A stretch of 30,234 bases of DNA from Stereum hirsutum FP-91666 SS1 (GCF_000264905.1 NW_006763140.1:1663721-1693954); one strand, 5' to 3'. Positions 1-11,360 are shown, counted from the stretch's first letter. Translations and numbers: made by a program. Notes: generated from the sequence alone by a model not told the origin.

Positions 1-1090
1 TTGACGACAATACATCTTTATACTGGAGTAGATCAATATCTTCTTGGGTACGGAGCATGACAAGGCAGGCATGGAGCTCCTGGGACTTGGCAGGGATGGG
101 GGAAGATGGTGGAGGGGAGGAATGAGGAGATAAAGAATGGTGGCGGCGGCGGGGGAGGAAGGAAGAATGATGGTAGAGCCCATGTGTACTAACATAAGTC
201 TGAGCCTTGCACAATCATCAAAAGTGTCTTAAATGGGTCAGCAGATGATGACATATATGACCTCTGAGTAATACAAAAGTCTTGAGTAAATAAAAACAAT
301 AAACATTAAACTAATTAAAAAACCAGGCATCGTGCTTGCCATGCTAGGTATAGCAATGGCCTCTCCCCCCAAGTTCGAACTGGAGGTATGAGGACGGACA
401 GCACCTGATCAGCGACATGAAGGTCAAGCCGCAGGGAAATACGTACAAGAATTGATGATAGACATGTTTGTACCAGGCGTATAGTGCGAGACCGGTGCAA
501 AGTTCGATGATCTGTGGGAAAATGTTGCACAAATTGAGTGAGTAAACACAATAAGGTTAGTAAATGACAAACAGACACACCATGGTATATGTGCCTCGAT
601 ATCTGCAAATCAAAGCGTGTATGAAGCATGGCTGGATCATCTGAACCCGTCAACGATTGTGATTAGCCAATGCGTACAGAGAAAGGGCATGAAGTACTCA
701 CCGTTGCTCTCGCTGGACGTAAGAAAAAAAAACATGGATCAGTCGACGATCAACATCGTGATGCAGAAACCGAATACGAACTCACAAGAAAATATTATAG
801 GTGCCTGTGCAGTGGCCGCATGTGAACGGGCAGGATCACACCTGGAAACCAACAGGAAAAAATCAGCAAAGATAACAGCATCGTGGAGATAAAAGTGAAA
901 ACATGCCTATGACTGAGAGCCCGTGAGAAGCCGGAATCACCTGCGGAATAAATAAACGTCGAGCAAGATGAGAATGGAGGAGGGCACAGAGCAGGACCAT
1001 GAACACGGACCCTCGAGTCAGTGTTGAGCCCTTGAGCCCTGTCGACGTCGAAGAGGTCGCCAAAGTACCAGAGCAAGCTGTACAGGGCAT
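1..1090. other. No confident gene
   Basis: I see no ORF or domain here that I can support. On the minus strand there are several splice-like signals: a GTGAGT donor near 700 with a GGCTAATC branch-like word and a TTCAG acceptor near 650, and an ACTAAC word followed by CCCACAG near 515. No set of exons joined across them gave a protein I recognise. It could hold a decayed or fast-evolving spliced gene on the minus strand. Confidence 0.4.
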
Positions 1091-1094
1091 GCCA

Positions 1095-1250
1095 CGAGTA
1101 CCAGGACCCGTGAGTACCTGCAATGGATACTCGTAAGGCACACCATCGGGTACCTGTATCCGTGGATACAGATACTCGTTCCCACGGGTGTGCGCACGGA
1201 TACAGGTCTGATGCCGGGGCTCACAGGTACTCGTGGGAGAGTACCTGCCA
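1095..1250. repeat. Dispersed palindrome-rich repeat, copy A
   Basis: Dense in inverted words of the type GTACCTG/CAGGTAC and GTATCC/GGATAC, for example GGTACCTGTATCCGTGGATA at 1150-1169, so most of it can fold back. It shares these words and their order with copies B (about 2525-2723) and C (about 7585-7785). It lacks the right-hand boundary those two share, so it is either truncated or more diverged. Confidence 0.6.
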
Positions 1251-1452
1251 TATTTGTCATTTCCAGGCCGGAGCTTGCCGGAGGCCAGATGTTTGTCCAG
1301 CGACTCCGATCTCTCCTCGCTCTCCTCCTCACTCTCTCCCACTTCCCCGAGCGTACATCACTGTGTGATGGAATTGACACGTCGTGTCTCCATTAATGGT
1401 GGTGCCGCTCATCCTGTGTACTTGTTTCTATAAGGATCTTGTGGGTCTTTGA

Positions 1453-2515
1453 GTGAATGAGTTTGGAGTCCCACCCCCTTGCCATCGTAAAATCGCTCGT
1501 TCTCGCTCAATAACGCGTACGTTTCTGATGTAGTACCATCAATCGACGCGTCTTGATCCCCTGCATTGGGCCCTGTATTTTGTTTCTTGAGAAACAGCCC
1601 ACTTGTCGTTGAGAATGGCGGTGTTGACCCCGGTGAGTGCCCACTACCCCCTCAAACCGTAAATTTGTCCGTTCTCGCTCAAATCACGCGTTGTTTTGGA
1701 AGTAATGACACCAATCGACGCGTCATGAGCTCCTTCATCGGGCCCTGCATTTAGTTTGACGAGGAACGGCCCGCTCATCGTTGAGAACAGCGGTGTTGAC
1801 CTCGGTGAGTGCCCATTACCCCTCCAACTGTAAGAATGCTCGTTCTCACTCAGTTTGGCGCGCGTTTTCGATGTAGCTGGATCGATCGACGCATATGGAT
1901 GTCCTGCATCGCCCCTGGTACTTCGTTTGACGAGAAACAATCCGCCTGTCATCGAGAACGGCGGTGTTGACCCTGGTGAGTCCCCATTACCCTTCCAACC
2001 GTAAAAATGTTTGTTCTCGCTCAAATGGGCGCGCGTTTTCGATATAGTTGGATCGATCGACGCGTCTTGAGCTCCTGCATCGGGCCATATATTTTGTTTG
2101 ACGAGAAACGGCCCACTCGTCACCGAGAACGGCGGTGTTGACCCTGGTGAGTCCCCATTACCACTCCAACCGTAAAATTTCTCGTTCTCACTCAGTTTGG
2201 CGCGCGTTTCCGATGTTGTGGGGTCAATCGACGCGTTTGGATGTCTCTCATCGCCCCCTGTCCTTGGTTTGATACGATTCAGCCCCCCCGTCGTCGAGAA
2301 CGACGGTATTGACCTGGTGAGTACCCCCTGCTTCCCTCTACAGTAATTTTGTTCGTTCTCACTCAATTCCGCGTACGTCTACGTCGTTGCGGGGTCAATC
2401 GACGCGGATTATTGTCCCGCATCGTCCCCTGCCCTTGGTTTGATGCAATTTGGCCCGCCCGTCATCGAGAACGACGGTATTGACCTGGTGAGTACCCCTA
2501 TACCCCCTTCCCCAG
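1453..2515. repeat. 171-bp tandem repeat array (six units)
   Basis: The word GTTCTCRCTCA recurs at 1499, 1671, 1842, 2013, 2184 and 2355, giving spacings of 172, 171, 171, 171 and 171 bp, with a partial unit before 1499. Each unit carries CAATCGACGCG or GATCGACGC near its start and GAGAAYGGCGGTGTTGACC or a close variant near its end. Units 1, 2 and 4 resemble each other, as do 3, 5 and 6, so there are two subtypes. Because 171 is a multiple of three, the minus strand stays open across four units (1644-2366) with a 57-residue protein periodicity. I take this ORF as a probable by-product of the repeat length rather than a proven gene. Confidence 0.85.
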
Positions 2516-2524
2516 CTCATATTT

Positions 2525-2723
2525 ACCACAGTACCCACGGGTACCCCTCAGGTACCTTCAAAATACCCGTAGATTATCTCTATCCATGAGTACCCGCCCA
2601 TTGGCAAGTACCTGTATCCGTGGATATGGATACCCGTTCCCACGGATGCCACCCCGGATACAGGTGTGGCCTCTGTTCCCACGGATACAGGTACTCGCAC
2701 GGATATAATCGTGGCATGCCCTG
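2525..2723. repeat. Dispersed palindrome-rich repeat, copy B
   Basis: Same family as copies A and C. It starts just after the 171-bp array. Its right end is shared with copy C: a CGGATACAGGTACTCG word, then GGATATAATCGTGGCATG and CCCTG, after which the two sequences diverge. That shared stop point looks like a true element boundary. Confidence 0.7.
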
Positions 2724-2789
2724 AAGCTGTATGGCATCCCAGGGAACACGACGTGTCACCCCCGGGCATGCTTCCACGAGCTTTGGGCC

Positions 2790-3730
2790 ATGTTGACGAG
2801 AGCGAGGGAGAGACGATCCAGACGAGGGCGGTGTGATAGACGAGTGAGGCGGGCGTGTGAAGGAGAGAGGGAGAGAGACGAAACGAGACACGCGAATACT
2901 CGCGGATGGCAAATGCCGGAGTTCGCTCTCACGCACAGGCCAGTGAGCGTTGCGGCTCCCACGCGTCTTTCGCCCCTCCGCCGCTGTTCTCTCTGTCTCC
3001 TCCGTTGCCGCCTGCTCCTCCTCCACCCTCTCTGCGTCTTCGCCTGCCCTCTCCACCCCCCTTACCTTGTCTCCACCCGCCCTCTCCGCCCTCAATCCCT
3101 TCCGCGCCCACCCTCTGAACGCGTTAACGCGTCTACACGGACCCTCTCCGCGTTAACGTGTCTCCGCCCGCCCTCTCTACCCCCTCAACTTGTCTCCGCC
3201 CGCCCTCTCCTCCTTCAATCCCTTCCGCGCCCGCCCTTTCCACCCTCTCCGCGTTAACGTCAACGCGTACCCTCTCAACGTGTTAACACGTTAACGCGCG
3301 CCCTCTCCGCGAATACGCGTACTCGCGTATCCGCGCTCCCTCTCCGCGTGCCCTCTCTCCCTCTCCGCACGCCCCCTCCCCAGCCTCAATCCCCTCCGCA
3401 CCCGCCATCTCCACCCCCAACGCGTTAACGGGCGCCCTCTCCGCGCATCCGCCCTCTCCGCGCACCCTCTCCGCGTATACGCGTATCCGCCCTCTTCGCG
3501 TATACGCGTATCTGCGCGCCCTCCCTCTCTGCTTATACGCATTTCTGCGTATCCGCGTATCGGTGCGTTTTTTTCTACCCGCCCTTTCTGCGTATACGCG
3601 TTTCTGAGTATATGCGTTTCCTTGTTTAGCGCGCCCTCTCCACCCGCCCTCTCCGCGTATACGCATCCTCTGCGTATCCACGCGCCGTCTCCGCGTCTCC
3701 ATCCACCTCCTCCACCTCAATTCGTCTCCG
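2790..3730. repeat. Pyrimidine-rich degenerate minisatellite
   Basis: Long stretch of CCCTCTCC/CGCCCGCC blocks interspersed with palindromic words GCGTATACGC, CGTTAACG and ACGCGT. The plus strand is strongly C/T-biased. The apparent ORFs here, rich in Arg/Gly/Glu on the minus strand and Pro/Ser/Leu on the plus strand, follow from that composition and show no domain. I treat it as non-coding low-complexity repeat. Confidence 0.7.
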
Positions 3731-4291
3731 CTCGCTTCCTTTACCACCCTTATCGCGTCTCTGCACGCCTCCGCCCGCAACGCGCTCACGCACGCCCCCT
3801 CAAGACCCTCAGGCCCCTTTCTGGACGGAGCCCACAGAGTTCGAGCATCAGAATAATGTGTCGCGTCTCCGTTGTCGGCTCTGAGGCCCATTCTGGTTCT
3901 TAGGCAGCACCCTCGAACCCCTGGGCGGGCCTTGGATATCACCCCCACCTGCGGACGAATTCCGCTCGCTTTCGAAACGCCTCCCTCGGCTTTCGATACG
4001 CTGCATTCAGAGGCTAGTTGCAGCGGTAACTTTTTTTTGATCTTTTTTGGTGCGTTTCTTTACTTTGATTTACTTTGATGTTCATGCTAACACTGACCAT
4101 CTTTTCTATCTCGTTGTGTCTGTTCCGGTCTCCGTGCGTCATCACTAGGAGTGCAACGTGCTCATCGCGTACAGCAACCTTACACCCTTGGCTTGTCTCA
4201 AATTTACTGGTGCGTGCGTTCATATTTCGGGCTACATACACTCACTGATGTACACCGTCATTTGTTTATGACACGCTAGTCGTCTGAAATC
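3731..4291. other. Intergenic region, probable upstream region of next gene
   Basis: No coding region is supported. The stretch has T-rich runs (about 4029-4080) and lies directly upstream of the predicted start at 4292, so it probably contains that gene's promoter. I cannot point to a specific TATA or factor site with confidence. Confidence 0.4.
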
Positions 4292-7275
4292 ATGTCAAAC
4301 GTACCCTCAAGCCCGTTCCCTTCGCTCTATGACTGCAAGTTTTTTTTCTTCCTTTCTCTCATGGACTTGAGCCTAATTCGATCGCTTAGCCAATAATTGG
4401 GCCGTATGGTCCCGTGCAATCACGAAAGTAGACCCCACTTCGTCCAGCGAGGTCAAGACTTTGCATCGGCTCTCGCAGAAGAAGCTCAAGCCCGAACTTT
4501 TCGTCTACTTCAAGCGTGCTTCGCCAACCAGTCCTCTCACTCCATGTCATCCCGGCGAGGAGGTGGAACTGAAGAAGCGCCACCACACTGCCGTCAATGA
4601 ACCTCATATTGGCCAGGCTACCATATGCTTGTGGCAATCACTTTCGAAGCGTGAAGCACAGGCAAAGAAGCAGAGCAAGGCAAAGAAGTTGAGGGCTGAG
4701 GGTGTCGCGGAGAAGGACTTCGAGCTTGCCATGGTTGAGAGTGACGACGAAATGGAAGATTGGGAGTTCTATGGCGAGGAAGCACCGGAGGAGTCGATGT
4801 TCGTTGCATCGAAGGAACCAACTCCCCCCCAGCCTTTCATTGTCCCTCCCGACGCCACTCCCATCCACCTTCGCTATCCCGCTTCCCCTCCATCCAATAT
4901 TACCGGCCGTATTCCACTCACAACGGAGGTTCGCTACTCCGGTTATGTCTACGCGGACCAGGAAACCAACATTCTCAGTGTCAATACGAGTTACGCAGCC
5001 TCCCTACCCTCTCGCGAGAATTCTACAGTTTACGATGATGGGTATTGGGGGCGTAAGGAGCCCAGTCTCTATCCACAGCGGTTCGACCCTCATGCTCCCT
5101 GGCTCCTCTATATTCCCATCTCTCACGCCGAACTCCGTCGACCACTTCTTCGCCAGCATCGACATTCCCTATGGACCGAAGGCCTGCGTATAAACTCACC
5201 CGACCTCCCTTCCTCACTCCCTTCTCAGAAGACCCGGACATGGCTGATGTCTCCCCATGAGAGCATCATGAAGGTACTCCACGAGAAACGCAACTCAATG
5301 AGAGCGTCCATCGAAAAGTTCCTCCCTAACATCCTCATGTGCCACAACCTCCTAAATCGAGATGTCTTGGACACCAATCTCCCTCGCTTTATCCTGGATC
5401 GCGAATTTCAGTTTTTCCATCGCCTTGTCAGGGGTGTTTATGGATGGGAGCAGTTTGTGTTGGTGATGCGAGCACATGAACGTACCATGGTCGAGATGAA
5501 CACTTTCCTCTACTGGGCACAGGATGTCCAGTCATATCCCCACCCTCTCACCGACCATCGTCAGCGCTCTCTCCGTGGGTCGATATTCTCGACCAAGGAT
5601 AGCGATATCTTTCTCGCCTTCGCCCACATGACTGCACCGGTGTATCTTGCCTGCTCCGAAATCCCTCGCTCAAATCCGCCACTCTCAAAACTATCCTTCT
5701 CGCCATGGCGGAATAAGGTTGGCATTGAGAGTCTTGCTTCTCATGGTATGTCTTCTATTTTATCTCCTCTTTCCGTTCTCGCTAATATTATTGCTATTCT
5801 AGATGATTGGCAGAAGCTCGACAGGATATTCTATCCACCCCGTCTTGCACATGGTCTGGCCTTTGAGCGTGAGGCCCGAGGTGTCACCGTTCGCACCGAT
5901 CCGGCAGCGCCAACACCCCAGCTTGCCAATCGTCTCCGAAATATTCAGCGAATGGAGACCAATCTTCAAGATCGGAAGATTCGTGGTAAGTTTCACTCCA
6001 TGACCGCTGTTTGCTTCATCGCTGACTTATTGATTACAATCAGCCACCAATAGGGCAAAAAAGCCTTCGAAGGACAACACCATCATGCAGCTTCTCAATC
6101 AACCGGCAGATCACAAGGCATTCAACTCAAGTCTTGCATCTTTAGCGAAAAAGCCGCCGTTGCCCGATTGGTTCCCAAAGCCTCATCCCACTCATGCAGA
6201 GCTCGAGATCTATGTCTCGAAGAAGAACTTGAAGGACAAGAAGACCTCGCAAACCTATTGGTTCCCACCGTACGAGATTTTCCTCACAGGCGACAATCCG
6301 GAGACCGCTAAGACACGCTGGAAGTTTCTTCTCATGTTCCGCCCTCATATCTTCGACCGCCACCTCCTCTCTCTCCATGATCCTGCAGTTCGCCCGCTCA
6401 CCAAGAGACAGTGGCGAAACATCTCTTCTGGAGCAGAGTTTCGGAGCAGGTGGCCCCAGGGAGAGTCCTTTCCTCCCTTCGATCCGAGTCGCTACTGGCG
6501 TGCAGGGCTTGACGAAATGTTTGGTACAGTGGCTACAGCACGTGCCAAGGAGGGTGTTTGCTCGTTGGAGGACTTTGAGTCCGAAATCGCCCCAAGTCTC
6601 CTCAGCTGTGGATGTGATGTCAGCGCGATTGACTGGGAGACCGATACAGAGCTGAAGACCCTCCTCGCAATCACTTCTGCTGAGATGGCCCTTTTACACG
6701 AGTTTGCGCTCATCGACCCCATCCTGACTCAGGACCTTGGCGAACCTCACCATCACACCAATCTCCCTCTTCTCGGTGACCTGCCTGACCATCTCACCTC
6801 CAACCCGACTTTCCAGAAGAGGATGTGCTTGGCCTGGCTGTGTGTCTTTTACGAGGATTACCGTGCACCTCGTGGATGGGAGCGTGAATCTTTTGACGAG
6901 CGGTTGGATTGGGTCTGGTATCTGTCTCAGTACCTGGAGCCACTGTGGCGGAAGCATGAAGACTTGAAGGGGGAGAAGATGTATGTTCTCACGGTGGACC
7001 AGGTAACACCAGAGATTGTGGAGTCCCTCGAAGAAGAGGATGATGCTGTTGCGCTGAAGAAGATTGAGACAGCTCTGCTCGTATTTTGGTCCACTGCCCT
7101 TCAGCGCGACTTCGGTATCCTTCACACCCCTTTCTACCCTTCCCTTCGTAAAAATGCAGAGGATCTTCGGTGGCTCATCGGTGAATGGGCCCTTTTCGCC
7201 AGTTTGGACTTTTTCTATTTTTTCTATTGGACAATCTTTCATATCATGCATCTTGCCTTTTCGAACTCTGTATGA
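4292..7275 (+). CDS. Spliced hypothetical protein, four exons
   Basis: The predicted exons are 4292-4334, 4390-5745, 5803-5985 and 6044-7275, giving 937 residues. Introns 2 and 3 have GTATGT...CTAG and GTAAGT...CAG boundaries. Intron 1 uses GCAAGT...TTAG with a CCTAAT branch word. All phases agree and the joined frame is open. I do not recognise the family. Visible features are an N-terminal third with a basic Lys-rich patch followed by an acidic segment (DDEMEDWEFYG), a Pro-rich stretch, then a long globular, Trp/His-rich region running through exons 2-4. There is no signal peptide or clear transposase motif. The last 30 or so residues are very aromatic (FFYFFYW), so the true 3' end may include another intron. 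The upstream start is the least certain part: the first exon rests on a single GC-AG junction. It is the only convincing non-transposon gene of the window, although an accessory gene of an unknown element cannot be excluded. Confidence 0.65.
4335..4389 (+). other. Predicted GC-AG intron
   Basis: The sequence starts GCAAGT and ends CTTAG, with CCTAAT about 20 nt before the acceptor. Using it joins a short in-frame ATG exon (4292-4334) to the long exon, whose frame is open back to this acceptor. GC-AG introns are a known minor class whose donor consensus is GCAAGT. Confidence 0.45.
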
Positions 7276-7584
7276 TATATGTGTCTTTGTCGTCTTGTTG
7301 TGGTGTGTTGTTGTCAAGTATGGTCAGTCGTAGTTCTGTTTTGTTTTGTTACCTTTTCGTGAATGGCCTTTGAGTGCTTGGACGGCAAGTCCACGCTTTC
7401 TCTCTATCTGTTGCTGGTGAGTTCATTTCATTTTTCTATTCAATAGTTTCTTACTTATTTCTTCTTGTAGCATCATTAGCGTCCTTTTATATATTAAATC
7501 TCCCAATTATATATTTCTTGCTCACCCTGGGATCCCTCCAGCCACTCGGGCAACTACTACCTCAACTTCTCAATAAGAAACCCG
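7276..7584 (+). other. 3' flank of the spliced gene
   Basis: T-rich and AT-rich sequence, consistent with a 3' untranslated region. An intron-like segment with a GTGAGT donor near 7420 and a TTCTTGTAG acceptor near 7470 suggests the transcript may be spliced beyond the annotated stop. No further coding region is supported. Confidence 0.35.
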
Positions 7585-7785
7585 CGGGTATATTCGTGAG
7601 TACCTGTGTGTACCTGCGGCCATGGCTGACCCGTAAGTACCTGTGCTTGTGCGGGTACCTGTATCCGCGAGTACAAGTATCCATTCCCACGGGTGCCACA
7701 CCGGATACAGGTGTGGACTCCGAAGGAACGAGTACCTGTTCCCACGGATACAGGTACTCGTACGGATATAATCGTGGCATGCCCT
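7585..7785. repeat. Dispersed palindrome-rich repeat, copy C
   Basis: Third copy of the GTACC/GGATAC repeat. It ends with the same GGATATAATCGTGGCATG plus CCCTG boundary as copy B. Immediately to its right begins the Ty3/Gypsy relic, cut inside the integrase zinc-binding region, so the repeat marks the truncation point of that relic. Confidence 0.7.
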
Positions 7786-10601
7786 GGACCAGCTAGAGGG
7801 GCATCGTGATAGGCTTTCAGCAGGTCCTCCCGCAACTCCTTTTCTCGGGGAACATATAACCGTCCTTTCCAGGCAACCACCCCGTCCTGTTCTTCCCAGC
7901 CTTTGTCCCTGCGGGCCAGAGCCTCGGTGACCACTCGGTCTCGAGCAGCACGGTATTTGCGAATGTGATCGTAGAACACGGCTGACGATGGGGTGGGAAG
8001 GAGAGAACCAGGGATAGCTCGCACTTGGAAATGTTCGGCCGGAAGGAGGACAACATCCTTGTTATCTTCTTTCCCTTGATCGAGGTCTGGGCGGTGAGTG
8101 ATGGCGTCTGGTTTACCCATGGAGGAGCCGGGCTTGTGGTGGAGGGAGAAGTTGTAGTCTTGTAGCTCCGAATACCAACGAGCTTGCCGGTGGTTCAGCT
8201 TCTGGGGTTCGCAGAAATACGCCAGGTTTTGATGATCAGACCAGATTTCTATGGGGTGTTCCGTCCCGAGGAGGTATTGGCGCCACTCTTCTAGGCATAT
8301 GATCATGGCCATGAGTTCCTTGTCGTAGATCTCGTAGTTCCGCTCGGTCTCGTTCAGGGCCTTGAAAAAATAGGCAAGGGGGTGCCATTTCTCATCCTGG
8401 AACTGGGATAGAACGGCTCCGAGTGCGAAGTTGGAGGCATCACATTCGACGCGCAGAGGGAGTAGGTCTCAATAAGTGGCCAGGACAGGGGCGGAACAGA
8501 GAGTGTCTTTGAGCGTCTGGAAGGCGTTCTTCTGTTCTGGTCCCCACACGAATGGCTCTTGTCCGGTGAGGGAAGTGAGGGGTCGAGCGATCTTGGAGAA
8601 GTCCTTAATAAAGCGGCGATAAAAGTTGCAGAATCCCAGGAATTGTTGGACCTCTTTCTTGGATTTCAGCTGAGGCCATTCGGAAACCGCCTCAGTCTTC
8701 TTGGGGTCCATGCAAATTTGTCCTTCTGAGATGATCATACCAAGGAACGGGATTTTGGGCTTGCAGAACTCGCACTTGGCTACCTTGAGGGAGAGCTTGT
8801 GCCTTGCTAGCCGCGCAAGGACTTCGCGGACTCGAGACCAGTGTTCTTCCTCGGTGTCGGCGAAGATGAGGATGTCATCCATGTAGACAATAATCTTGTT
8901 GTCTTCGATAAGATCCTTGAAGATGTCATTCATCATCTGCTGGAACGTGGCGGGGGCATTGCACATCCCGAAGAACATGACGAGGGGCTCGAAGAGGCCT
9001 TGGTTGGTGAGAAACACCGCTTTCCACTCGTCTCCGTCCTTGATCCGAATATTGGTGAATCCCCAATGGATGTCGACCTTAGAGAAATAGCGGGCTCCCT
9101 TGAGTTTATCGAGGAGCTCCGAGATAAGGGGCAAGGGGTAGCGGTTCTTGATCGTCATTTCGTTGAGTTTTCGATAGTCCTGGATGGGTCGAAGAGATCC
9201 ATCTGCCTTCTTGATGAAGAAGAAAGGGGAAGACATTGGAGACTTGGATGGTCGAATTTGCCCATTGCGGAGATTCTCGGTGATGAAGTCATCCAGGTCC
9301 TTCTGCTGCGACTTAGGGACCGGGTAAAGCTTGGCCTTTACAGGCTTGAACTCCGGAGTGAGGTCGATGGCGTGGTCCCAAGGTCGCCAATCAGGGAGTC
9401 TTTCGTTATGACCGGGTTCACCGAAGACGGACCAGAAGTCGCGGACTTGGGGAGGTAGAGTTGCCTTGAGGTCTTTGGCGAACTGAGCATGTTCGGCTGA
9501 AGACGTCCTCTGTTGAGAGAGGGCACGGGTGTAGCTGTCCCAGCTGAAGGCATAGAGTCGGTCCCCTTCCTCGAGATCCTCATCGAGATCTTTGAGGTTC
9601 GGCTTTCTGGGCTGGATGGGCGGAGGGGTAGTTTCTGGTTCGACGTCAGTGTCCTCAGGGTCCTGGGTGCGAGGAACGTAGTGGCAAGACCGTGGACAGC
9701 GGGAGAAGCAGAGTTGGCCTGTGGACCAGTCAAGTTCCAGGTTGTGGAACTTGAGCCAGTCATGTCCGAGGTAGAGAGAGTGAGTGCCTAGGTTGGTTAT
9801 GCCGAACATGATTTTCTCGGTATGGTCTCCAATCGACAGGTGGAGATAGCAGGCCCGGGTGATGGCGCCTGCCTTGTTCAGTGTGTTGTCGGCGTTGTAG
9901 GAGGGAACTGGCGCGATAGGGAAGGTAGGGATAGCTTCTCGAGCAACGAAGGCAGTGTCAATGACTGATCTGGTACAGCCTGAGTCGAGGAGGGCGGTAG
10001 TAGGGATAGTTCGTCCGTCTGGGATGGAGAGTCGAAGGGGCACATCGACTTGATTGGCTCCTTGTCCACGGATGACTCGGCGTAGGATTTGACTTCTAAA
10101 GGTTCGCCATTTCTTGGGAGGTCCTTCGACTGACGGGGCAGCTCTGACAGGCGGGTTAAGGGAGTGTGGGGGGAAAACAGGTATATTTGGTAAGGTGGGA
10201 GTTGAATCCCTTGGGTTGTCCCTGGATAAATTGTCTGGCGGGGTTGGGCCCGTATTGGTAGGGCTAGTAGAACTGGAACAAGACGAGATAGAGGAGAAGA
10301 TGGAAGAGTAAACGGAGTCCACGGAATCACTATCGGAATCTGCATCTGAGTTTTCGTCTAGGTCTGTTTCTGAGAGGGGGTCGAGAGAAGAGTCAAAAGT
10401 ATGGAGGGATCTGGAGTACTGGGTAACAAGGGGATCTGAAAAATGCACACGCTCCTTTTGTTTATCGTACAGCGAACATCGAGTTCGAGGAGATCTGAAA
10501 CTAGACGTAAGAGGGAGGGATGTTTTTGGGTTTTGTACGTTTCCTGAAAAAGAGATAGAACGCAGATGAGAAAGTCCGAGGGACGAAAGGGCTGCCGTCA
10601 C
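7786..10601 (-). pseudogene. Ty3/Gypsy pol pseudogene (PR-RT-RH)
   Basis: From 10601 leftward: a Ser/Asp-rich leader, then an aspartic protease with LLDSGCTRSVID (about residue 205), a linker, and a full RT domain with QDYRKLNEMT, a first catalytic Asp in KVDIHWGF and the YMDD box (plus-strand 8872-8886, about residue 573). RNase H follows with ECDASN, the E of NYEIYDKEL and SDHQNL. The frame is stopped by TGA at 8469-8471, just before the first RNase H Asp, but continues open in the same frame to the break. The last recognisable residues, AYHDAPLAG, are the start of the integrase HHCC finger. Two RT positions are unusual for the superfamily: DIHWGF where DLRxGY/F is common, and FFGMCNAP where PFGLCNAP is common. 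Pol begins with a 4-nt overlap with the gag stop, in another frame. It is a dead copy. Confidence 0.85.
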
Positions 10602-11357
10602 TTTCGTCCGGATGAGAAATCCAAACTAGCTGAGTCTAAGAGTTCGGCGCGATCTTCCTCCGGCAACTCCACAATCACCGCCCGAACTTGGCCAAGGTAC
10701 TTGGTACGCTCAGGGCACTTGTGGTCCTTGCTCCACTCCTTCTTGCACCACACACAGATGCCTTTCTTCAGGGCGTCCTGGAAGACGGCGTCGGATATGC
10801 GGGGCCGGGAGGGGGAGGGGGAACGGGAGCGGGGAGCGACTGTGACGGATTGAGGCTGGAAGGGGGTGGGAGAGCGGTAGGGCGTAGGGGACGGGGTGCG
10901 GGGCGCGGGGAGCGGGAGATGGAGAGGGAGAGCGGTGGGCCGGGTATGATGGAGTTGGGGCAAAGGGGGCTCTATGAGTCGTGGCCAGGCGGTGGGTTTG
11001 GTCGCGGAGGTCCCACTTGGTAGCCAGCTCGATCCATTCGTCGACGGTCGTAGGGAGGACCTGTTCAAGATAGACCTTCTCAGAAATAGCAGAGCTAACG
11101 TTGCGTTCAAGGTAGTGGATGGCGAGGCTGTTATAGATTGGGGTTGGCTCGCATATAGGATAGGGCCGAGGAGAAGAAGATGTCGAAGTCTTTGCCGTCG
11201 AAGAGTGGGGGCTTAGGAACGTGCTTGTTTTCCTTGGGGGCATCACCAGGATCGGGGTCTTGGAAGGTTCGATGGGTGTAGGCATCCGAAGACGGTGGAG
11301 ACGGACTGCCGCTGTCACGACCGGGCGATACGGGAGTGGAAATACCCCACGGCTCAA
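10598..11357 (-). pseudogene. Ty3/Gypsy gag pseudogene
   Basis: Several frames each carry a piece of Gag. One reads PPLFDGKDFDIFF (plus-strand about 11170-11215), the start of a capsid domain. A second reads LAIHYLERN to WIELATKWDLRDQTHR, the end of a capsid domain. A third carries the nucleocapsid knuckle ICVWCKKEWSKDHKC, a C-x2-C-x7-H-x-C variant known from Gypsy Gags. Most of the capsid domain between the first two pieces is absent, consistent with an internal deletion. A Pro/Ser-rich linker (about 10800-10980) separates capsid and knuckle and contains the second frame change. It ends four bases into the start of pol. Confidence 0.75.
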
Positions 11358-11360
11358 GAC

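Larger units (their letters stand above)
7786..11360 (-). mobile_element. Truncated Ty3/Gypsy retrotransposon relic
   Basis: Minus-strand remnant carrying, in transcription order, pieces of gag, protease, reverse transcriptase, RNase H and the first residues of integrase. No LTR was found at either side. The integrase core and everything after it are missing, replaced by repeat copy C. gag is broken by an apparent internal deletion and frame changes, and pol has an in-frame TGA. Its RT is clearly different from that of the large chromovirus further right, so it is a separate family. Confidence 0.85.

Noticed and set aside
315..1380. Several overlapping ORFs of 60-160 codons on both strands
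   Set aside because: No domain, no consistent frame, and overlaps on both strands. Splice-like signals exist on the minus strand but no exon chain gave a recognisable protein.
1800..2500. GTGAGT donors and CACTCAG acceptors recurring in the 171-bp units on the plus strand, suggesting 60-nt introns
   Set aside because: CAG is present in only two of six units, and the plus strand is closed by TAA after CCG when unspliced, so introns are not consistently supported.
2580..3948. Arg-rich minus-strand and Pro/Ser-rich plus-strand ORFs
   Set aside because: They follow from the pyrimidine-rich minisatellite; composition explains them.
7374..7796. Plus-strand ORF with a hydrophobic N-terminal part
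   Set aside because: It runs from AT-rich 3' flank into repeat copy C; composition and the repeat explain it.
8375..8390. GGCACCC word (minus strand) as a further core hairpin in the old relic
   Set aside because: The flanking bases do not pair (ATGG versus CCCC), so the covarying core is absent.
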